Shown here: positions 24,138 to 33,485 of the stretch, piece after piece
Numbering within the stretch: the first letter of the stretch is position 1
How the letters are laid out: every line of letters starts with the position of its first letter
NCBI RefSeq assembly: GCF_040819555.1
Contig: NZ_CP161920.1
Coordinates: forward strand, 1,425,001 to 1,489,000
Direction of reading: 5' to 3'
DNA from: Nitratireductor sp. GISD-1A_MAKvit
Lineage (GTDB): Bacteria > Pseudomonadota > Alphaproteobacteria > Rhizobiales > Rhizobiaceae
Length of the DNA: 64,000 nt
Notes under the pieces: generated by a model
What the model saw: only the letters and a program-made list of their open reading frames with translations
Told to the model about the DNA's origin: nothing
The model's database searches: none
Translations under genes and position numbers: made by a program

Positions 24138-25475
24138 ATGTTCTTGACGGAAGACATATCCCAAGTCGGACCCGCAATATTCATCTTGTTCGCTCCGCTG
24201 GTTTATGCGCTTGTTCGCGCACGCCATTCCACCCGTGCGGATTTCATCTACAATTCCGGCCGCACCGGCTTGCTTGCCACTGTGTGCGGTATCGTGTGCG
24301 GCAATATAGGTGCCGGTACGTTTGTCGCGTTGCTGCTCTTTTCGGATGCGAGCCCGGTCCTGGGTGTCTCTTTGGCCTGTGCCTATGCACTCGGTCTTGT
24401 GATATGCGGGGCCATCGCGCCGGCAGTTCACCGAAAATCGAACGAGTATGGCGTTTACGGGCTGGTCGACCTCATTGTGGCAACGCACGATGTGCGCAGA
24501 CCTTTGGCGATCTGGATCCCGATTGCGTTTGTTTTCCTGCTGCGCACGGCGGTCCAGTTGCTGGCACTCGCCGCGATACTGGCTGCCATCTTGCCGGTTT
24601 CCAACCTGTTTGCGCTTGCTCTGGCGAGCGCATTCACGGGACTTTACACCGCGATTGGCGGTTATCGTGTGGCCACGGAAACCGATGTCTTTCAGGCTGC
24701 GGTCATCCTTGTGGGCATTGTTGTGCTCACACTGGCGAATGTGGGAAGCGCACCGCACCTGGAGAACGTGTTCGATCTTGGGCCCTACAAGCTGCCTCTT
24801 CTCGTGGGAATATGGCTGTTCATCCCGGTAAGCGCCGTGCTGGCAATCGACAATTGGCAAAGAATGGCAAGTGCCCGTGCATCCTCGGTCGCACGCATGG
24901 CATTTCTTCTTGCCGCACCGTTGTGTCTTTTCTGTTACCTCGGCATCGTCTGGCTGGGTCTCAAGGGCCATGCGGGTGGCGAAGTCCTAACCGTTTTGCG
25001 CATGGCCATGCCGGTTGAATGGACGTGGCTCGCCGATGTCATGCTGATTGCGGTGCTGATGTCTACGATGGATACATTCGTCATGCCGCTCGTCACCAGT
25101 CTCGAGCGCACGCGTTACACACTGCGTCAACTTCGCTTCATCGTCCTGCTTTTATTCATCATTCTCAGCGTGGTCGCCTACGCTATGGGGCCGCTGCTGA
25201 ACTCGATTATCGCTGCATTCAGTTCTCTGGTGGTTTTTCTGCCTTCTGTTCTGGCCGCTTTGCTATGGCGCAACCTCAGCGCTGCATCCGCAGTTTTTTC
25301 GCTGAATCTCGGCGTTGGCGTGAGTGTGGTTTTTGTCGGGATCGACCTGAACTATGCAGCCTTTACGGGTTTTGCAGTCGCTGCCATGGTTTATGGCGGG
25401 ATCTGGTACTGGTTACGGCACGAGCGAACGTCGGCGAGGGGGAGCGACATTCGCCCCTGTGACATTGCTAGATGA
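24138..25475 (+). CDS. SSS-family (sodium:solute symporter-like) membrane transporter
   Basis: The 445-residue protein has about 12 hydrophobic helices arranged as in the sodium:solute symporter superfamily. The early helix contains GRTGLLATVCGIVCGNIGAGTFVA, similar to the Na-site region of that family, and AIGGYRVATETDVFQAAVI matches the conserved GG-x-TDxxQ segment. MLIAVLMSTMDTFVMPLVTSLERT matches the S-T-x-D motif of helix 8. It is divergent and the substrate is unknown. It has its own start (ATG 24138) opposite lemA and ends convergently with the next gene. Confidence 0.8.
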   Translation: MFLTEDISQVGPAIFILFAPLVYALVRARHSTRADFIYNSGRTGLLATVCGIVCGNIGAGTFVALLLFSDASPVLGVSLACAYALGLVICGAIAPAVHRKSNEYGVYGLVDLIVATHDVRRPLAIWIPIAFVFLLRTAVQLLALAAILAAILPVSNLFALALASAFTGLYTAIGGYRVATETDVFQAAVILVGIVVLTLANVGSAPHLENVFDLGPYKLPLLVGIWLFIPVSAVLAIDNWQRMASARASSVARMAFLLAAPLCLFCYLGIVWLGLKGHAGGEVLTVLRMAMPVEWTWLADVMLIAVLMSTMDTFVMPLVTSLERTRYTLRQLRFIVLLLFIILSVVAYAMGPLLNSIIAAFSSLVVFLPSVLAALLWRNLSAASAVFSLNLGVGVSVVFVGIDLNYAAFTGFAVAAMVYGGIWYWLRHERTSARGSDIRPCDIAR

Positions 25476-25494
25476 CGAGATCATGCGCGACAGA

Positions 25495-26007
25495 TCAATC
25501 CGGCTGCGGCAGGCCCTGGCTCCGATCTTCCCCGACACGCAACAATGAAAACCCCTCTCCTGTGATTTCGATCTCGGGGCACGCCATGGGTTCGGGGCGC
25601 GTCTCGTCATAGAGGCACTCCTTGACCGTGTAGAGGATTTTCAGGTCTGCACAGCGCGTCTCGGTGTTTATCCCCGTGGTGACTCGGTCTTCGGCAATTC
25701 CCTCACTGTTCCAGCCGCTGAAGACCAGTTGCAGGGGCAGTTCCGTCGCTGTTTCGTCGCGGGCATCGACAAGACGGGTTTCGCCGTAAACGGCATGGAG
25801 CCCGGTCTCCTGCTTGTTGACCCTGGCTATGCGCTCAGGTCTGCAAACACCTGCTTCGGTCTCATGCGGGAGCAATACCAATTGGACCCCTTCTGGTGTG
25901 CCGGCGGAGGTGGAGTCGCCTTGTTGAAGCGCAAGGGCCGCAACTGCGGCTGCGATCGCCAGTGCGCCTACGATCGACGAGGCTAACAGGGGCCTGGAAA
26001 CATGCAT
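25495..26007 (-). CDS. Secreted or membrane-anchored protein of unknown function
   Basis: I do not recognise this 170-residue protein. It has an N-terminal hydrophobic segment (SIVGALAIAAAVAALAL, about residues 11-27), either an uncleaved anchor or a signal peptide. The remainder is a polar domain with four cysteines (CRPER, TRCADL, ECLYD, MACPEI) that could form disulfides outside the membrane. It lies in the same direction as the DUF3137 gene upstream, with a 147-bp gap, and ends convergently with the transporter. Confidence 0.65.
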   Translation of the reverse strand: MHVSRPLLASSIVGALAIAAAVAALALQQGDSTSAGTPEGVQLVLLPHETEAGVCRPERIARVNKQETGLHAVYGETRLVDARDETATELPLQLVFSGWNSEGIAEDRVTTGINTETRCADLKILYTVKECLYDETRPEPMACPEIEITGEGFSLLRVGEDRSQGLPQPD

Positions 26008-26154
26008 TGGTTTCTCCCGGGTCTAATGTGTGCGTTCAGAGAAGTTGCGGCAGAACGTGGCAAGCGGCCCAGCGGAACGCAGGATACGATGAACCAGGCG
26101 TCCTTCGTGCGAGAGGTGTGCGCATCCTTCCAGTTGTTCTGACGAGCTGGAACC

Positions 26155-27084
26155 TCAGGCATGGCTGGACTCGGAGAGGTTGAGAATCTCGATGATGTCG
26201 GTGATGCATTCGATTTCCGCAACAAGGCTACGAGCGCGCTCGGCTCCATCGCGAACCTCGTGAAATACGTTTCCTATCTCGAAACGGCGGGCATTGGCCC
26301 CAATGCGTATCGCCACCAGTAGCTGACTATCCGAGAATGCCAGCGCCACACCCTTTTTGTTATTGAAGCGTTCGGTAAGGTCCATGATACGTTCCATGAA
26401 CCGGGGAGTGAGAAGGTAACGGGCTTCAAGCTGGTCGGTGGAATAAACTTCAAAGCGCCCCTCAAACTCCAGACTTTCAAGCGCAACACGCTGACCTTTC
26501 TGGCGCAGGCTTTCGATCGCGTTGCCGATCCAGCTGGTGTCTGCCACCACCGAGGTTTCCCCCTCAAATGCCTTTTCGAAGCTGAAGATCAGCATCAATG
26601 CACGCCATTTCGATTCCTTCTTCGAGAACTTCCCCTCACACAGCTCGAAATCGACGCCGTTCACATGCCCGCTGATGCGGTCTTCAAGTTTGGCGCTCTT
26701 GTAAAACGGCAGGAGCGAGGTGAAACGCCTGAGCGGGAAATCGAAGCTTCCAAGTGTGTAGTCCAGCCCCAGAAACGTGCAGACCTTTCCAACAAGAACC
26801 TTTTTGTAGCGGTCGCAGAGCCCCCGATAGGCCAGTCCGGCTCCCACCAGACAGCCGAAGCCGAGTGTGAAGGCGACAAGGGCCGAAAAACTCTCCGACT
26901 GACCGGCCAGGGCGAGGGCCGCAACAGTTCCCAGTCCGACCGCGCCCAGAGCTGCAAGGGTCAGAACCAGACGCATGCGCGTTTTTCGGTGCGATTCCAG
27001 GCGCGCCAACTCGGGTTCGATCTCTTCGGCGTAGTAGGTGTCGAAGTCCGGTTGGCGGATGAGGGACTCGGTAAACGGTTTCAT
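26155..27084 (-). CDS. DUF3137-family membrane protein
   Basis: Starting at the ATG at 27084, the product has 309 residues; a longer reading from 27174 is possible but has no ribosome site. A short N-terminal helix with acidic residues precedes two membrane segments (about residues 37-59 and 65-87). The cytoplasmic C-terminal domain has FDFPLRRFTSLLPFYKSA, then ESLEFEGRFEVYSTDQ, RYLLTPRFMERIMDLTERFN and LLVAIRIG. This is the DUF3137 pattern. These proteins often accompany LemA, encoded 2.2 kb away. Function is unknown. Confidence 0.85.
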   Translation of the reverse strand: MKPFTESLIRQPDFDTYYAEEIEPELARLESHRKTRMRLVLTLAALGAVGLGTVAALALAGQSESFSALVAFTLGFGCLVGAGLAYRGLCDRYKKVLVGKVCTFLGLDYTLGSFDFPLRRFTSLLPFYKSAKLEDRISGHVNGVDFELCEGKFSKKESKWRALMLIFSFEKAFEGETSVVADTSWIGNAIESLRQKGQRVALESLEFEGRFEVYSTDQLEARYLLTPRFMERIMDLTERFNNKKGVALAFSDSQLLVAIRIGANARRFEIGNVFHEVRDGAERARSLVAEIECITDIIEILNLSESSHA

Positions 27085-27269
27085 GAGGTTCCCGGTAAGC
27101 GCGGATGTTGGAGCCAGGTGATTGGCGACCTGTGAGACAATGAGGGTTCCGTCCAACTTTGATGCAGCCAGCACCCTCCCGCCTCTACCAAATTGGAGAG
27201 GGGCTCAAACTGGATCTCCGCATATTGCAACAAGTTGCAACACAACTGCCAATGGGCGAAATTGACGGA

Positions 27270-28055
27270 ATGAACAAAGAAACTGTCTCTTCCGGTCGCA
27301 CGCTTGCACATCAACGCCAGGCGATAATTCTGAAACATGTGCGTGAGAAAGGCGTCGTTTCCATCGCTGAAATGGCTCGTCTATTTCAGGTTTCGCGCGA
27401 GACCATAAGGCGCGACCTGAAGGTACTTGCCGATGGCGACGCACTGAACCTGGTCCACGGAGGCGCAGCGCGTTTTGAAGACGAGGAGCCGGCACTTAGC
27501 TTCCGGCAGGGAGAGAATGCCGCTGGCAAGGCAGCCATCGGCACATTTGCCGCAAGTCTCGTGTCGGACGGCATGGTGGTTCTGCTCGACAGTGGCACCA
27601 CGGCACTTGCCGTGGCAAATGGGCTGAAGGAGAGGCGTTCCCTCACCGTATTCACGCCGAGCCTGACCATAGCGCAGCTTCTGTGCCGACAACCCGAGAT
27701 CCGCGTGCACATGCCTGGCGGTGAAATCGACCCGCGTGAAGAAGCCATCGGAGGCATTGATGCGCTGAGAGGCATATCGGCGTTGCGCGTGGATATGGCC
27801 TTTATCGGTGCTGGAAGCCTGACGACAGACGGTGCCGTCACCGATTTCACCCGCCTTGGCGCGGAAACGCGTTCGGCAATGATCGATATGGCGCAGAAAG
27901 CCTATTTCATCCTCGATTCGAGCAAATTCGGCAGGCTCACGCCAATGCGCATTCGAGACGCAGAGAGGGCTGCGGGCGTGATCGTCGACCGCAAACCCGA
28001 TGCGCAGACCCTGCGCGCACTCAAGGAGCAGGGGCTTGATTTGATTGTCGCCTGA
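27270..28055 (+). CDS. DeoR-family transcriptional regulator
   Basis: I chose the ATG at 27270 (261 residues); in-frame starts exist upstream. The winged helix runs RQAIILKHVREKGVVSIAEM, then FQVSRETIRRDLKVL and the wing LVHGGAAR. The effector domain has VLLDSGTTALAVANGL, HMPGGEIDPREEAIGG and ILDSSKFGRLTPM. It is 134 bp upstream of, and parallel to, the flavoprotein gene at 28190 and is its most likely regulator. An inverted repeat at 28129-28148 is a candidate operator. Confidence 0.92.
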   Translation: MNKETVSSGRTLAHQRQAIILKHVREKGVVSIAEMARLFQVSRETIRRDLKVLADGDALNLVHGGAARFEDEEPALSFRQGENAAGKAAIGTFAASLVSDGMVVLLDSGTTALAVANGLKERRSLTVFTPSLTIAQLLCRQPEIRVHMPGGEIDPREEAIGGIDALRGISALRVDMAFIGAGSLTTDGAVTDFTRLGAETRSAMIDMAQKAYFILDSSKFGRLTPMRIRDAERAAGVIVDRKPDAQTLRALKEQGLDLIVA

Positions 28056-28128
28056 CAGCGCAACACAATGCGCTTATGCGGCCCGCGCCTGGTCGAGAAT
28101 GCTGCGATGTGGCGTTTTGTGGTTTTTT

Positions 28129-28148
28129 GTTTTGAAATTTGGCAAAAC
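28129..28148 (+). promoter_or_regulatory. Inverted repeat upstream of the flavoprotein gene
   Basis: GTTTTG and CAAAAC are separated by 8 nt (AAATTTGG) in a T-rich stretch about 40 nt before the start at 28190. It may be an operator for the DeoR-type regulator. Confidence 0.35.
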
Positions 28149-28157
28149 TTGGCGTAG

Positions 28158-28182
28158 CCTCTCTCCATATCCGGGAGAGAGG
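28158..28182 (+). promoter_or_regulatory. Hairpin that encloses the ribosome-binding site
   Basis: CCTCTCTCC (28158-28166) and GGAGAGAGG (28174-28182) form a perfect 9-bp stem with a 7-nt loop. The 3' arm is the Shine-Dalgarno sequence of the flavoprotein gene, 7 nt before its ATG at 28190. Folding would hide the ribosome site, so translation may be controlled or simply weakened. Confidence 0.5.
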
Positions 28183-28189
28183 TTCCATC

Positions 28190-30673
28190 ATGTCGCAGAA
28201 ATTGCCCTCACACGCGCGTGTCGTCATCATTGGCGGTGGAATTGTTGGCTGTTCGGTTGCCTACCACCTGGCAAGGATGGGCTGGAGCGACGTGGTTCTG
28301 CTCGAGCAGGGACAGCTCAGCGGTGGCACGACATGGCATGCGGCCGGGCTTGTCGGGCAGTTGCGCAGTCATGCGAACATGACGGGACTGATCCGCTATT
28401 CGACCGAACTGTACAGTGAACTCGAAGCTGAAACGGGACTGGCCACCGGCTGGAAGCAATGCGGTTCGCTTTCGGTGGCGAGGACTCCCGAACGCATGAC
28501 CGTGTTGAAGCGCACGGCCGCGGCCGCGCGTGCGCAAGGGGTGGACATTGAACTGGTCAGCGCGAGGGAGGCCGGCGAAATCTGGCCTGTCATGGCCACT
28601 GACGACATTGTCGGTGGCGTCTGGCTACCGGGCGATGGCAAGGCCAATCCTACCGACCTCACTCAATCGCTGGCGAAGGGCGCGCGACAGAAGGGTGTTC
28701 GCGTGGTCGAGCGAGTGCGCGTGACCGGCATCAGGACGCGCGATGGCGAAGCGAGAGGTGTTGAAACCGATCAGGGCGCCATCGAAGCAGAGATCGTGGT
28801 CAACTGTGCAGGGCAGTGGGCGCGGGGCGTTGGGCTCATGGCGGGTGTCACGGTGCCGCTGCATTCGGCCGAGCACATGTACATCGTCACTGGCCGGATC
28901 GATGCTGTACATCCGGATTTGCCCGTCCTGCGCGATCCCGATGGGTACATCTATTTCAAGGAGGAGGTCGGCGGCCTTGTTCTGGGGGGCTTCGAGCCGG
29001 AGGCCAAGCCCTGGGGCATGGACGGCATACCCGAGAATTTCGAGTTCGCGCTTCTGGAGGACGACTGGGACCAGTTCGAGATCCTCATGAACAATGGGCT
29101 GGTACGGGTGCCACAGCTTGCCGAGGCTGAAGTGAGACAGTTCTACAATGGGCCCGAGAGCTTCACGCCTGACAACAACTTCATTCTCGGTGAAGCGCCG
29201 GAGCTGAAAAATTTCTATGTGGGAGCAGGTTTCAACTCCATGGGCATCGCCAGCGCTGGCGGGGCGGGCCGGGCTTTGGCGGAATGGATCGTCAATGGCG
29301 CCCCGACCATGGATCTGTGGCCGGTCGACATACGACGCTTCGCGCCTTTCAACAACAATTCGCGCTGGCTGCATGATCGGGTCAAGGAGACACTTGGTCT
29401 TCACTATGCCATGCCATGGCCGAACCGCGAACTGGACACTGCGCGTCCTTTTCGGCGCTCGCCGCTCTATGACCGCTTGGCGGCCAAGGGGGCGTGTTTC
29501 GGCTCGAAGATGGGCTGGGAACGGGTGAACTGGTTCGCCCGTGAAGGTGAGGTTCCACAGACGGAGTACGCCTTCGGGCGTCAGAACTGGCACGACGCCG
29601 TGGGACGTGAAATGAAAGCTGCACGTGAGGCAGCGGTGTTGTTCGATCAGACATCCTTTGCAAAGCTTCTCATGCAGGGGCGCGATGCTTGCACGGTGCT
29701 CAACAGGATCTGCGCGGCCGAGATCGATGTGGAAATCGGCCGATCGGTCTATACCGGTCTGCTCAATGAGCGCGGCGGCTATGAGAGTGACCTTACCGTC
29801 ATGCGGCTGGCACGTGACACGTTTCTGCTCGTTACAGGGTCGGCCCAGGCCGTACACGATGCCGACTGGATCCGCAGGAACACGCCCGAGAACGCCCATG
29901 CGATCCTGACCGATGTTACTTCGGCTCATGCGATTCTCTCGGTCATGGGGCCGCTGGCACGCGATGTTCTTGAACGCGTCACCTCGGCAGACCTGTCCAA
30001 CGCGGCGTTCCCCTTTGCCACCGTGCGGGAAATCGATATCGGCTACGCCACGGTCTACGCCAACCGGATGAGCTATGTGGGTGAACTCGGGTGGGAACTG
30101 ATCGTACCGACCGAATTTGCCGTTGGCGTCTATGAAACGCTCGAGGCCGCAGGGCGCGACCTCGGCATGATCGATGCCGGATATTATGCACTGGAGGCGC
30201 TGCGGCTGGAGAAGGGGTTCCGGGCCTGGAGCCGGGAACTCACCCCTGACATCAATCCCTATGAAGCGGGGCTCGGCTTTGCGGTGGCCCGCGACAAACC
30301 GGGCGGTTTCATCGGCAGTAAAGCGCTGGCCGCACATCGGGAAAAGGGCGTTCTGCCAAGGCGCATCGTACAGTTCACCCTCGATGACGGAGAAGCGGTC
30401 CTTTGGGGTGGCGAACTGATCCTGCGAGACGGCCAGCCTGTGGGCGAGGTACGTTCTGCCGCCTACGGTCACACACTGGGATGCTCGGTGGCTCTCGGCG
30501 TCGTCGAATACGAGGCCGGTGTGTCAAAGGAGTATCTGGAAAGCGGGAAATTCGAAATCGATCTTGCCGGCGAGCGGTTTGCTGCAAGGCCGCATCTGCG
30601 TCCGCCCTACGACCCCAAGTTCGAACGACCCAAGGCCGACCGCTCCGAGAAGCGTGATGAGCGTGCTGCCTGA
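28190..30673 (+). CDS. FAD-dependent dehydrogenase with GcvT domain (dimethylglycine/sarcosine dehydrogenase-like)
   Basis: The 827-residue protein has an N-terminal FAD domain (VVIIGGGIVGCSVAYHL, residues 11-27) and the motif GGTTWHAAGLVGQLR, where His50 aligns with the histidine that binds FAD covalently in dimethylglycine dehydrogenase. FYVGAGFNSMGIASAGGAGRALAEW closes the FAD fold. Residues from about 430 form a tetrahydrofolate-binding GcvT domain (VLFDQTSFAKLLMQG, MSYVGELGWELIVP), with a GcvT C-terminal barrel at the end. Such enzymes demethylate N-methylated glycines and pass the one-carbon unit to folate. Other members act on related amines, so the exact substrate is open. It stands alone after a DeoR regulator. 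Confidence 0.9.
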   Translation: MSQKLPSHARVVIIGGGIVGCSVAYHLARMGWSDVVLLEQGQLSGGTTWHAAGLVGQLRSHANMTGLIRYSTELYSELEAETGLATGWKQCGSLSVARTPERMTVLKRTAAAARAQGVDIELVSAREAGEIWPVMATDDIVGGVWLPGDGKANPTDLTQSLAKGARQKGVRVVERVRVTGIRTRDGEARGVETDQGAIEAEIVVNCAGQWARGVGLMAGVTVPLHSAEHMYIVTGRIDAVHPDLPVLRDPDGYIYFKEEVGGLVLGGFEPEAKPWGMDGIPENFEFALLEDDWDQFEILMNNGLVRVPQLAEAEVRQFYNGPESFTPDNNFILGEAPELKNFYVGAGFNSMGIASAGGAGRALAEWIVNGAPTMDLWPVDIRRFAPFNNNSRWLHDRVKETLGLHYAMPWPNRELDTARPFRRSPLYDRLAAKGACFGSKMGWERVNWFAREGEVPQTEYAFGRQNWHDAVGREMKAAREAAVLFDQTSFAKLLMQGRDACTVLNRICAAEIDVEIGRSVYTGLLNERGGYESDLTVMRLARDTFLLVTGSAQAVHDADWIRRNTPENAHAILTDVTSAHAILSVMGPLARDVLERVTSADLSNAAFPFATVREIDIGYATVYANRMSYVGELGWELIVPTEFAVGVYETLEAAGRDLGMIDAGYYALEALRLEKGFRAWSRELTPDINPYEAGLGFAVARDKPGGFIGSKALAAHREKGVLPRRIVQFTLDDGEAVLWGGELILRDGQPVGEVRSAAYGHTLGCSVALGVVEYEAGVSKEYLESGKFEIDLAGERFAARPHLRPPYDPKFERPKADRSEKRDERAA

Positions 30674-30687
30674 CCCCGCAGCCGGGA

Positions 30688-31567
30688 TCAGGTCGTGCTT
30701 GTTTTTGCAAAACTGCGAGCGATGTTGAAAAAGGCCTCCACCAGTTTTCCGCCGCTGCGCTCGCGCAGACATATCAGCGCTTCATCCATTTCAAGGCCGG
30801 ATGCCTTGATCGGGATGCGGACAAGGCGGGTGTCTTCACCGAACTCCGCGGCGGAAACGAACCCTATGCCGGCACCCGAGGCCACGATTTCGCGCACGGC
30901 TTCTCGACCTTCCGCCTCGATCGCTGGCGTAAGAGTTGCGCCGGCCCCGCTCGGCGGCCTCCTCAAGCTTGGTGCGGGTCTTTGATCCACGTTCGCGCAT
31001 CACCAGCGGCAGTTCCGACAGTTCCTTGAACGAGAAAGAACTCTGTCCCGCCAGCGCATGATTGGCCGCAACGAAGGCGACGATCGGTGTCGAGTTGAGC
31101 TGGACGATTTGGAAATCGCGCCCGGTGGGAATCTCTCCCAGAACGCCTATATCGGCTTCATAGCTGTAAAGGCCGGAGATTACCGTTTCCGTGTTTCCGG
31201 CATGCAGCGATATGCGCACGCCCGGGTACTTGTTTCGGAAATGTGCCAGAATATGCAGCAGGTGATGGGCGGAATCGGCGATGATGCGCAAAGTCCCGGC
31301 CCTGAGGGCACGCGATTCCGATAGAAGCTCAAGGGCCTGCTGCTCGTTGTCGAAAAGTCGCCGGGTGATTTCCAGCAGCTTTTCGCCGGCCGGTGTGAGC
31401 ACAACCTGCTTCTTGTGCCGGTTGAACAGAAGGACGTCATATTCCTCCTCAAGCTTGCGCACCTGATCGGAGATCGCAGGCTGTGTCAGGTAGAGTTCTT
31501 CGGCCGCACGTGAGAAGCCGCCGCAAACGGCGACATAGTGAAAGGCGCGGAGTTGGACATAGCGCAT
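30688..31567 (-). pseudogene. LysR-family regulator of the phosphonate cluster, split by a +1 frameshift
   Basis: The start is the ATG at 31567 (MRYVQLRAFHYVAVCGGFSR). The LysR helix-turn-helix is intact (AAEELYLTQPAISDQVRKLE), as is most of the effector domain up to KTRTKLEEAAER. The frame then shifts at a run of four C on the plus strand (30945-30948); three would continue into AGATLTPAIEAEGREAVREI and the normal end at 30688. The repaired length is about 292 residues, normal for LysR. It diverges from the Na/Pi transporter gene and stands where LysR activators of phosphonate genes usually stand. A sequencing indel is likely; if real, phosphonate regulation would be impaired. Confidence 0.85.
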
Positions 31568-31690
31568 GAAGTTCGTGGAAGGTCCGGAATGTTGATAGGA
31601 AATTTCGATGCAACTATTAAAACTAACGATTTGAATTATGTTCTGTAAAGACGCTTTCTTGTGAGATTCGTGCTGAGTTAGGAGAGGTTC

Positions 31691-33358
31691 ATGCATCCAT
31701 TGATCGTTCTGCTTCATCTGGCAGCTGCGGTGATGCTCTTGCTTTGGGCCGTTCGCATGGTTCGAACGGGCGTGGAACGTGCTTACGGACGCGCTCTCAA
31801 GGATGCGCTGCGCAAGGCCAGAGGCGGGCATGCGCGCGCCGCTGTCGCCGGCACCGTTCTCGCTGTCGTCCTGCAGAGTTCGACGGCGGTCGGGATCCTG
31901 GCGGCGGGGTTTGCCGCAAGTGGCATACTCACCGTGTCGACCGGAATTGCGATCCTTCTGGGCGCCGACCTTGGTTCGGCGCTGGTGGTGCAGATCCTGT
32001 CTTTCGATCTTTCCTGGGCGATCCCGCTTCTCATGCTTGCCGGCGCAACGATGTTCCTCAAGTTCGAGCGGCGCGAGATCCGTCAGGGTGGGCGGATTCT
32101 ATTGGGCATTGCCTTCATCCTGCTTTCGCTGACCATGATTGGGCAGTCGACCGCACCCTTGCGTGAAAGTGCCGTACTGCCTCAGATCATGGGCTATCTG
32201 CGAGATGACCCGATCACCGCTCTGGTGCTGGCGGCGCTTTTGACCTGGCTCATCCATTCCTCGGTGGCGGCCATTCTGCTTTTCTCGGCTTTTGCAGGGC
32301 AGGGAGTTTTGCCGGTCGAGGTCGCGCTTCCGATGGTTCTGGGGGCAAATATCGGTGGCGGGTTGATCGCCGTGTGGCTGACCCGCGGGCAGGGAGTGGA
32401 GGCAAGACGCATTCCGCTTGGCAATCTGCTTTTCCGCGCTGCGGCAGCGCTTGTTCTGTTGGCTGTGGTTGAACTGAGCCTTGTTCCCATCGACGCACTC
32501 GGAACCGATGAAACACGCCAGATCGTCAATTTTCACCTGGCGTTCAATGTTCTTCTGGTTCTGGTCTGCCTGCCATTTACGGGATTGATGGAGCGTCTTA
32601 CGGTGCGTTTGATTGGCGATGGAACCAGAGAGGAAGAAGCGGGCGCACACATCACCCGCCCGGTGAGCGCTCTCGACGAAGCGGTAATCGACACGCCGCG
32701 CCTCGCGCTCGCCAGTGCGACGCGTGAACTGTTGCGCATGGGCGAGACGGTGGAGACCATGTTCCGCCCGGTAATGGAACTGCTCGATGATGGCGACAGC
32801 GAACAGGTGGCGCGCCTCGCCCGTCTGGACGAGGATGTCAATCGTGCACACACGGACATCAAGCTTTTCATTGCGCGGGTCAATCGGGGACGGTTGACGG
32901 CCGAGGAAGCGCAGCGCGGCATCGAACTGACCGATTTCGCCATCAATCTCGAGCATGTCGGTGACATTATCGCCAAGTCGCTCCTGCCGCTGGCGGAGAA
33001 GAAAGCGCGTCGCAGGTTGCAGTTCTCCGAGGAAGGGTTTGCCGAGATGACGCGTCTGCATGAAAGGGTGCGGACCAACATGCAACTTGCGTTGAACATT
33101 CTTGTGTCGGGCGATCTGGAGACGGCGCGCCAGTTGGTCGAGGAAAAGGAGCAGATGCGCCTTCTTGAGCGCGAAAGTCACAACCGTCACCTGAGACGAT
33201 TGCAGTCGGGAATGATCGAGAGCATTGAGACAAGCGACATGCATCTGGAGGTCGTGCGCTCGCTGAAGGAGATCAACTCTCTTCTGGCGACGGCCGCCTA
33301 CCCGATCCTGAGCGAAAGCGGAGAGCTGCTCGAAAGCCGGCTCGCCCAGCCCGCATAG
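31691..33358 (+). CDS. Na/Pi cotransporter-family protein with C-terminal PhoU domain
   Basis: The 555-residue protein has the NptA/YjbB architecture. Two inverted transport repeats carry the QSS-type motifs LQSSTAVGIL (residues 61-70) and LIHSSVAAILL (near 190), with about nine membrane helices. A PhoU-like helical domain fills the C-terminal ~200 residues (ELLRMGETVETMF, VNRAHTDIKLFI, INLEHVGDIIAKSL). E. coli YjbB of this family exports phosphate when Pi is in excess. GGAGAGG precedes the ATG at 31691. Placed between LysR and phnW, it may remove Pi set free from phosphonates used as carbon or nitrogen source. Confidence 0.9.
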   Translation: MHPLIVLLHLAAAVMLLLWAVRMVRTGVERAYGRALKDALRKARGGHARAAVAGTVLAVVLQSSTAVGILAAGFAASGILTVSTGIAILLGADLGSALVVQILSFDLSWAIPLLMLAGATMFLKFERREIRQGGRILLGIAFILLSLTMIGQSTAPLRESAVLPQIMGYLRDDPITALVLAALLTWLIHSSVAAILLFSAFAGQGVLPVEVALPMVLGANIGGGLIAVWLTRGQGVEARRIPLGNLLFRAAAALVLLAVVELSLVPIDALGTDETRQIVNFHLAFNVLLVLVCLPFTGLMERLTVRLIGDGTREEEAGAHITRPVSALDEAVIDTPRLALASATRELLRMGETVETMFRPVMELLDDGDSEQVARLARLDEDVNRAHTDIKLFIARVNRGRLTAEEAQRGIELTDFAINLEHVGDIIAKSLLPLAEKKARRRLQFSEEGFAEMTRLHERVRTNMQLALNILVSGDLETARQLVEEKEQMRLLERESHNRHLRRLQSGMIESIETSDMHLEVVRSLKEINSLLATAAYPILSESGELLESRLAQPA

Positions 33359-33385
33359 GGAATCTGAAAGCGCTCTCTGCGCTAT

Positions 33386-33432
33386 CGTTTTAACTTATAT
33401 ATGGATACAAAATAACGATTTTACATATATAT
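33386..33432 (+). promoter_or_regulatory. Paired AT-rich direct repeats upstream of phnW, candidate LysR sites
   Basis: CGTTTTAACTTATATAT (33386-33402) and CGATTTTACATATATAT (33416-33432) match at 14 of 17 positions and start 30 bp apart, about three helical turns. ATCGTT (33384-33389) and AACGAT (33414-33419) also form an inverted pair. A related copy lies before aepX at 39726-39742. Confidence 0.5.
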
Positions 33433-33485
33433 TTGAGCGTGGATGATGCGGCCAGTGAAAGGCATTCCCACTGGAGGATTTCAGC

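Noticed and set aside
24075..24971. A 298-codon minus-strand frame opposite the SSS-type transporter
   Set aside because: Low-complexity, charged shadow; the plus-strand frame has regular membrane helices and family motifs.
28625..30472. A 615-codon open frame on the minus strand
   Set aside because: It is the antisense shadow of the flavoprotein gene, which has a full set of motifs; the shadow protein has no recognisable domain.
32099..33244. A 381-codon open frame on the minus strand
   Set aside because: Shadow of the Na/Pi-PhoU gene with no protein-like composition.
33365..33378. Second LacI operator (12 of 14 match) after the Na/Pi gene
   Set aside because: It is imperfect, far from the LacI gene, and sits in a promoter region with its own LysR-like repeats; chance similarity is as likely.
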